The notes under the pieces were generated by a model. It searched no databases. It saw only the letters and a program-made list of their open reading frames with translations, and was not told the origin of the DNA. A DNA stretch of 64,000 nt from the NCBI RefSeq assembly GCF_026420845.1, contig NZ_JAOWCB010000028.1, positions 1 through 64,000 of the forward strand, given 5' to 3'. The stretch's first letter is position 1. Each line of letters begins with the position of its first letter. A program made the position numbers and the translations under genes. This document shows, in pieces, positions 59,368 to 64,000 of this stretch. Source of the DNA: Streptomyces sp. PR69 (GTDB lineage Bacteria > Actinomycetota > Actinomycetes > Streptomycetales > Streptomycetaceae).

Positions 59368-61596
59368 ATGGTCCGTGAGGAATCGTCGCCTGGAAGTGGA
59401 AGCCGCGGGTCCGCCTCCGCCCCGGCGACTTTCGGGTGGCTGCTGCCTGCTGTGCTGACCGCCGTCGCCACGGCCGTCACCACGGCTCTGGCCGCGGACG
59501 CGGCACGTGTGCCCGTCGCGGTCGTCGGAGGAATCGCGACCGTCGCGGTCGCCGCCATCGGCGTCGAGGCCGCCCGGCGCGGCCGGGCCATCGACGGGCT
59601 GCGCCGCCGAATAACCGAGCGGGAGGCGTTACTGGCCCGACGGGACGCCGAGACCGCGCATCTCGCCGGGACCCTGCTGCCGGACGCCGTGGAACGGCTC
59701 CGCAGAGGGGACTTCCCCGAAGACGTGCTCGCCTCGCTGCCCGCCCCCGAGGCCCACCAGGCCGTCGTGCGCACGGTCGTCGACGCCGTCGTCGCCGAAG
59801 AGGATCTGCGCGACTCCGCACAGCGCGCCTTCGTCAACATCGCCCGCCGTGTGCAGGCCATCGTCCACCAGCAGGCGCAGGAACTGCGGGAGATGGAGGA
59901 CCGGCACGGCAAGTCACCCGAGGTCTTCGGCGATCTGCTGCGCATCGACCACGGCACCGCGCTGATCGGCCGGCTCGCCGACTCCATCGCCGTGCTCGGC
60001 GGGGCGCGGCCAGGCCGCCAGTGGAGCAGGGCCGTACCGCTCTACAGCGTGCTGCGCGGCGCGATGTCGCGGATCATCGACTACCAGCGCGTCGAGCTCC
60101 ACTCCGTCTCCGAGGTGGCTGTCGTCGGCTCCGCCGTCGAACCCCTGATCCACGCGCTCGCCGAGCTGCTGGACAACGCCACCCGCTACTCGCCGCCGCA
60201 GGCCAAGGTCCATCTCACCGCCGTCGAGGTGCAGTCGGGCATCGCCATCGAGATCGAGGACGGCGGCGTCTCCATGAGCGAGGAGGCCCGCAGGCGGGCC
60301 GAACGGACGCTGCGCCAGGCCCAGCAGGGCCTCGACCTCACCGACCTCGGGGAGACCCCGCGCCTGGGCCTGGCGGTGGTGGGGCGGCTGGCGCAGGCGT
60401 ACGGCTTCCAGGTCTCGCTGCGCTCCTCCGCGTACGGGGGTGTGCGCGCCGTCCTGGTGGTGCCGCAGAGCCTGATCACCGCCGCGGCGTCCGCGACCGG
60501 TCTCGCGCATGGCATCGGCGCGTCGTCGGGGCCGCGGGCGACGGCCACGCCGGGCGTCGCTGCTGGCCCTGTCCGGGCCGCGGCCGCGGCCACGGCCACC
60601 ACGGCCCGGCCGGTCACCGGCCCGACGGCGGGCGAGGGTCAGGGTCCCGTCGTGACCGAGCGCACGGCGAACGGGCTGCCGCAGCGCCGCCGCAAGCACC
60701 GCATCACCGCGTCCGCGGACGAGAGGGCGGCCGGAGCGGGGGTTCCGCCGGCCGGCCGACGCCTCGGGGCCACGGCCGCCGGAGCCGGAGCCCCGGGCCC
60801 GGCCCGCGAGGGGTCCGGCCGGGGGCCCGAAGCGGGGCAGGGCCCCGGGCAGACGTCCGGCACGGGACCGGAATCCGCTCAGTGGTCCGGCCAGGGCGAC
60901 GAGCCCGGACGGGGGTCTGTTCCGGGACAGGCGCCAGGCACAGGACGCGGGCACGAGACCGGTCACGATTCGGCACACGAGCCCGGCCCCGGGCCGGGAC
61001 ACGGAACCGGTCAGGGCCAAGCGCCCGGAGCCGCAGCCGGACACCCGGCCCGCCACGGCCAGGGGCCCGGACAGGGGCCTGACGCCGGACACGGAACCGG
61101 ACACAGCACGACGCACGAGCCCGGCACCGCAACCGGACACCCGTCCGGGCAGGACCAAGCGCCCGGAACCGAGTCCGCGCAGGGGCCCGGACACGCGCCC
61201 GGCGCAGGACACGCCACCGGCACGGCACACGAACCCGGCGCCGCAGCCGGACACCCGTCCCGCCACGGCCAACGGCCCGGACAGGGGCCTGACGCCGGAC
61301 ACGGAACCGGACACAGCACGACGCACGAGCCCGGCACCGCAACCGGACACCCGTCCGGGCAGGACCAAGCGCCCGGAACCGAGTCCGCGCAGGGGCCCGG
61401 CACGGGCCCCGGGCGCCCGGCCGGTCAGGGCTCCGGACACGAGCCCCGGCGTGGATCAGGGCCGTCGTCCGATCACCGGCCCTCCGACGACGGGTCCGCA
61501 CCGCCGCAGGTGCAGCCCGGGATGTGGCTGGCCGCGTTCCAGAGCGGCCTGTCCGGGGGGACCACCGAAGCGAGCAAGGGGAACACGCAGCCATGA
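59368..61596 (+). CDS. cvnA: Conservon sensor kinase-like protein (CvnA type)
   Basis: Membrane histidine-kinase-like head of a conservon, a four-gene set that in Streptomyces acts like a eukaryotic G-protein receptor complex. The 742-residue protein has two membrane segments near the N-terminus (LLPAVLTAVATAVTTALAA; VPVAVVGGIATVAVAA). A helical region with the DHp-like LLRIDHGTALIGRLADS follows (His near 193), then a GHKL ATPase domain with N-box LAELLDNATRYSPP near 265 and G-box LGLAVVGRL. From about 376 to the end it is Gly/Pro/His/Gln-rich and repetitive. The ATG at 59368 has GAGGG upstream; TTG 59356 is poorer. The stop overlaps cvnB (ATGA). Confidence 0.9.
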   Translation: MVREESSPGSGSRGSASAPATFGWLLPAVLTAVATAVTTALAADAARVPVAVVGGIATVAVAAIGVEAARRGRAIDGLRRRITEREALLARRDAETAHLAGTLLPDAVERLRRGDFPEDVLASLPAPEAHQAVVRTVVDAVVAEEDLRDSAQRAFVNIARRVQAIVHQQAQELREMEDRHGKSPEVFGDLLRIDHGTALIGRLADSIAVLGGARPGRQWSRAVPLYSVLRGAMSRIIDYQRVELHSVSEVAVVGSAVEPLIHALAELLDNATRYSPPQAKVHLTAVEVQSGIAIEIEDGGVSMSEEARRRAERTLRQAQQGLDLTDLGETPRLGLAVVGRLAQAYGFQVSLRSSAYGGVRAVLVVPQSLITAAASATGLAHGIGASSGPRATATPGVAAGPVRAAAAATATTARPVTGPTAGEGQGPVVTERTANGLPQRRRKHRITASADERAAGAGVPPAGRRLGATAAGAGAPGPAREGSGRGPEAGQGPGQTSGTGPESAQWSGQGDEPGRGSVPGQAPGTGRGHETGHDSAHEPGPGPGHGTGQGQAPGAAAGHPARHGQGPGQGPDAGHGTGHSTTHEPGTATGHPSGQDQAPGTESAQGPGHAPGAGHATGTAHEPGAAAGHPSRHGQRPGQGPDAGHGTGHSTTHEPGTATGHPSGQDQAPGTESAQGPGTGPGRPAGQGSGHEPRRGSGPSSDHRPSDDGSAPPQVQPGMWLAAFQSGLSGGTTEASKGNTQP
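61064..61400 (+). repeat. 210-bp tandem repeat in the cvnA tail
   Basis: Bases 61064-61190 (127 bp) recur exactly at 61274-61400. The match continues with a few mismatches back to about 61024/61234, giving a 210-bp (70-codon) period. The encoded unit is Gly/His/Pro/Thr-rich (GHGTGHSTTHEPGTATGHPS). It keeps the reading frame. Confidence 0.92.
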
Positions 61597-61997
61597 TTCA
61601 GCAGCAGGCCAACATGGACTGGATGCTCAAGGACCTCGCCGAAGGCGTGCCGCAGACCAGGCATGTCGTAGTGCTCTCCGCCGACGGTCTGCGCATGGCC
61701 CAGTACGGCGCCGACGACGACACCGCCGACCGGCTGGCGGCCGCCTGCGCCGGGCTGCAGTCACTCGCGGGCGCGGTCGCCGCGGAACTCCCGCACAGCG
61801 ACGGCCGGATGAGACTCGTCGTGATCGAGATGGACGGCGGCTTCTTCTATCTGATGGCCGCCGGCGCCGGGGCCTTCCTCGCCGTCCTCGCCGACGAAGG
61901 CGTCGACGCCGGGCTGATGGGCCAGCAGATGCGGGACCTCGTGCTGCGCATCGGGGAGCACCTGAGCAGCCCGCCGCGTCAGGACGGAGCCAGGTGA
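61593..61997 (+). CDS. cvnB: Roadblock/LC7 domain protein (CvnB type)
   Basis: Regulator expected to bind the CvnD GTPase. The 134-residue protein has the roadblock/LC7 fold: MDWMLKDLAEGVPQTRHVVV, LSADGLRMAQYG and RLVVIEMDGGFFYLMAAGAG. The ATG at 61593 overlaps the cvnA stop as ATGA, and the stop overlaps the cvnC start as GTGA, so the genes are translationally coupled. Confidence 0.95.
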   Translation: MIQQQANMDWMLKDLAEGVPQTRHVVVLSADGLRMAQYGADDDTADRLAAACAGLQSLAGAVAAELPHSDGRMRLVVIEMDGGFFYLMAAGAGAFLAVLADEGVDAGLMGQQMRDLVLRIGEHLSSPPRQDGAR

Positions 61998-62341
61998 GCG
62001 ACTGGGAGGAGACCCCTCCCGAGCGGCTGTATGTCATCACCGGCGGCCGCAGCGGCGCCTCCGCGCCGGCCGAACTGGACCTGGTCACGCTGATCGTGGC
62101 CAGGTCCGGCCCAAAGCCCGGCATGCAGCCGGAACACACGGCCATCGTGCGCATCTGCCAGGCGCCGCTGTCGGTGGCGGAGATCTCCGCGTACTTACGG
62201 CTTCCGCCGAGCGTCGTGACGGTGCTGCTCGGCGATCTCCTCGACCAGGGCCGGGTGATCGCCCGAGCCCCCGTGCCCCCCGCCCGACTCCCCGACCGCG
62301 CTTTGATTGAGGCAGTGATCGATGGACTTCAACGGCTCTGA
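61994..62341 (+). CDS. cvnC: DUF742 protein (CvnC type)
   Basis: Small winged-helix-like DUF742 protein of 115 residues: YVITGGRSG, LDLVTLIVAR, HTAIVRICQAPLSVAEISAY, then PSVVTVLLGDLLDQGRV. The role is unknown beyond being a conservon subunit; in the S. coelicolor Cvn9 set, conservon proteins interact. The GTG at 61994 overlaps the cvnB stop by four bases, and its own 3' end overlaps cvnD by 20 bp. Confidence 0.94.
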   Translation: MSDWEETPPERLYVITGGRSGASAPAELDLVTLIVARSGPKPGMQPEHTAIVRICQAPLSVAEISAYLRLPPSVVTVLLGDLLDQGRVIARAPVPPARLPDRALIEAVIDGLQRL

Positions 62342-62957
62342 GCAGGCCGCCGACGCCCTTGAGCGCGGGCCGCGGAGCGAGGATGTGCTGCCGGAGACCG
62401 CCACCGCCGCCGTGAAGGTGGTGATCGTGGGCGGCTTCGGCGTCGGCAAGACCACGCTGGTGGGCTCGGTCAGCGAGATCCGGCCGCTGACCACCGAGGA
62501 GACGATGACCCAGGCGGGGGTCGGCGTGGACGACACCGCGGGCATCGCGGGCAAGACCTCCACGACCGTCGCCATGGACTTCGGCCGGATCAGCATCAAC
62601 GAGGAGCTGGTCCTCTACCTCTTCGGGACCCCCGGGCAGGAGCGCTTCTGGTTTCTGTGGCGGGGCCTCTTCGAGGGCGCGCTGGGCGCGGTGGTCCTGG
62701 TCGACACCCGCCGCCTGGAGGTCTCCTTCGATGTGCTGGGCCGGCTGGAGGAGCGCGGCGTGCCGTTCGTGGTCGCCGTCAACTCCTTCCCGGACGCCCC
62801 CCGGTATCCGATCGCCGAGCTGCGGGGCGCGCTCGATCTGCCCGAGGCGGTGCCGATCGTGCTGTGCGACGCGCGTGACCGCGCATCCAGCCGCGATGTG
62901 CTGATGACGCTGATGCGCTACCTCCAGACCCTCGCCACGACGCAGGAGGCGTCATGA
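62322..62957 (+). CDS. cvnD: Conservon small GTPase (CvnD type)
   Basis: Ras/Rab-like GTP-binding protein of 211 residues, the presumed signal transducer of the conservon. G1 is GGFGVGKTT, G3 is FGTPGQERFWFLWRGLFEGA, the G4 position reads VAVNSFPDA, and G5 lies near VLCDARD. The G4 Asp that usually follows NK is not in the canonical NKxD form, as in other CvnD proteins. The ATG at 62322 lies inside cvnC's 3' end. The stop overlaps the P450 start (ATGA). Confidence 0.95.
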   Translation: MDFNGSEQAADALERGPRSEDVLPETATAAVKVVIVGGFGVGKTTLVGSVSEIRPLTTEETMTQAGVGVDDTAGIAGKTSTTVAMDFGRISINEELVLYLFGTPGQERFWFLWRGLFEGALGAVVLVDTRRLEVSFDVLGRLEERGVPFVVAVNSFPDAPRYPIAELRGALDLPEAVPIVLCDARDRASSRDVLMTLMRYLQTLATTQEAS

Positions 62958-64000
62958 CTGCCGCCGAACCCACCCACGGGCCCCTTCCGGACCACGGCCT
63001 GCCCGGCCACGGCCTGCCCGCCGCGCCGCCGCCCGGCTGCCCGGCACACGCGGCGGGCCCCGAGCGGCTGCGCCGCCTGTACGGCCCTGAGGCCGAGGCG
63101 GACCCGCAGGGCCTGTACGAGGTGCTCCGCAAGGAACACGGGCCGGTCGCGCCGGTGCTGCTGCACGGGGATCTGCCGGCGTGGCTGGTGCTGGGCCATC
63201 GCGAGAACCTGGAGGTGATGCGCTCGCCCTCGCGGTTCTCCAATGACTCACGCCGGTGGCGGATGTTCCAGGAAGGCCGGGTCGCCGAGGACTCCCCGCT
63301 GCGTCCGATGGTGCAGTGGCAGCCGATCTGCGTCTTCGCCGACGGCGCGGACCATGAGCGGCTGCGCTCCGCCGTCCGGGAAAGCCTGGAGCGGTTCGAC
63401 CGCCGGGGCATCCGCCGCTATGTCATCCGGTACACCGACCAACTGGTCGATGCGGTCGCCGCGGACGGACAGGCGGATCTGATCCGGGACTTCGCCGAGC
63501 AGCTGCCCATGCTGGTGATGACACAGCTGCTGGGCATGCCCGAGGAGTACGGGCCGCGTCTGGTCACTGCGGCACTGGATCTGATGAAGGGCAGCGAGAC
63601 GGCGCTGGCCAGCAATGAGTTCGTCGTCAGGACGCTGCGGACGCTTGCGGAGCGCAAGAAGGACAAGCCCGGACACGACTTCGTCACCTGGCTCATGGGG
63701 CATCCCGCCGATCTCACGGATGACGAGGTGCTGGAGCATCTGCGGCTGGTGCTGATCGCCGCGAACGAGACCACGGTCAACCTGATCGCCAACACACTGC
63801 GGCTGGTGCTGACCGATCGCCGCTTCCGCGCGAACCTGGCCGGCGGTCATATGACACTGCCCGATGCACTGGAGCAGGTGCTGTGGGACGAGCCGCCGAT
63901 GTCGGCGATCACGGGCCGCTGGGCGACCGGCGACACCCCCCTGGGCGGGCAGCAGATCAAGGCCGGAGACATGCTGCTCCTCGGGCTCGCCGCCGGAAAT
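62954..64000 (+). CDS. Cytochrome P450, CYP157-like, with EQVLW in place of ExxR (partial, cut by window end)
   Basis: The first 349 codons of a P450 are present; the heme-binding cysteine lies beyond 64000. The I-helix reads LVLIAANETTVNLIANTL, with Thr retained but Ala-Ala where A-G is usual. The K-helix, at 63872-63886, reads EQVLW, so the nearly universal ExxR Arg is Trp. Family knowledge: CYP157 enzymes of Streptomyces conservons carry EQSLW-like K-helices, and conservons often end with such P450s, sometimes followed by a CYP154. The start ATG overlaps the cvnD stop (ATGA), so it is the fifth gene of the operon. Substrate unknown. Confidence 0.9.
   Translation, partial: MTAAEPTHGPLPDHGLPGHGLPAAPPPGCPAHAAGPERLRRLYGPEAEADPQGLYEVLRKEHGPVAPVLLHGDLPAWLVLGHRENLEVMRSPSRFSNDSRRWRMFQEGRVAEDSPLRPMVQWQPICVFADGADHERLRSAVRESLERFDRRGIRRYVIRYTDQLVDAVAADGQADLIRDFAEQLPMLVMTQLLGMPEEYGPRLVTAALDLMKGSETALASNEFVVRTLRTLAERKKDKPGHDFVTWLMGHPADLTDDEVLEHLRLVLIAANETTVNLIANTLRLVLTDRRFRANLAGGHMTLPDALEQVLWDEPPMSAITGRWATGDTPLGGQQIKAGDMLLLGLAAGN

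Noticed and set aside
61024..61403. CRISPR-like array
   Set aside because: The repeats are 210 bp apart, coding and in frame within cvnA. There are no short uniform repeats with unique spacers and no cas genes.

Overview
This window is very GC-rich (roughly 70% or more). It has strong G/C third-position bias, frequent GTG starts and many short perfect GC hairpins between genes. Gene content and order match the conserved core chromosome of Streptomyces or a close relative: obg-rpmA-rplU-rne, mreBCD-mrdA-rodA, ndk-folC-valS, clpX-clpP2-clpP1-tig, and a conservon with a P450. The genus comes from content, synteny recalled from the literature and protein style; no database search was run.

Layout. 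1-3.6 kb is surface polysaccharide metabolism: a frame-broken remnant at the left edge, galE and a family 2 glycosyltransferase. 3.7-14 kb is a leftward translation/RNA block: Obg GTPase, L27, L21, a very long RNase E/G, a DUF2344 protein and a B12-binding radical SAM protein. 14-22 kb is the lateral-wall module: a CYTH-CHAD protein, RodA, PBP2, a possible 39-codon micro-ORF, MreD, MreC and MreB. 22-29 kb holds ndk, a DUF4233 membrane protein, folC, a second MreB-like gene on the opposite strand, valS and a Pro/Gln-rich membrane-anchored protein. 29-34 kb is proteolysis and folding (ClpX, ClpP2, ClpP1, trigger factor), followed by tRNA-Pro and tRNA-Gly. 35-39 kb has a PP2C-type phosphatase, an Eis-like acetyltransferase, a Nei/Fpg glycosylase and rpiB. 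39-45 kb has three paralogous APC amino-acid permeases with bioY between the first two. 45-51 kb has an Fe-type superoxide dismutase with a Nur-like operator, a thioredoxin-fold nitroreductase-like protein, an M1 aminopeptidase, a 770-bp gene-free stretch, an AbiEi/DUF559-like protein and a Nudix hydrolase. 51-59 kb has a large secreted subtilase, a stand-alone asd and a second M1 aminopeptidase. 59.3-64 kb is a conservon (cvnA-B-C-D) with overlapping genes, leading into a P450 cut by the window edge.

How the genes work together. MreBCD, PBP2 and RodA form one wall-synthesis unit, with tight overlaps at mrdA-rodA and in mreD. The Clp genes form the protease set, and clpP1P2 carries a plausible ClgR operator. 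The cvn genes overlap (ATGA or GTGA at three junctions, about 20 bp at the fourth) and look like one operon encoding a membrane kinase-like sensor, a roadblock protein, a DUF742 protein, a small GTPase and a P450.

Most unusual points: the P450 has EQVLW where ExxR is expected, the mark of the CYP157 family; a second MreB-like gene lies between folC and valS; a micro-ORF sits between mreD and mrdA; a long hairpin lies in the leader of the first permease gene; and CvnA has a repeat-expanded tail. No mobile element, CRISPR array, prophage or secondary-metabolite cluster was seen.
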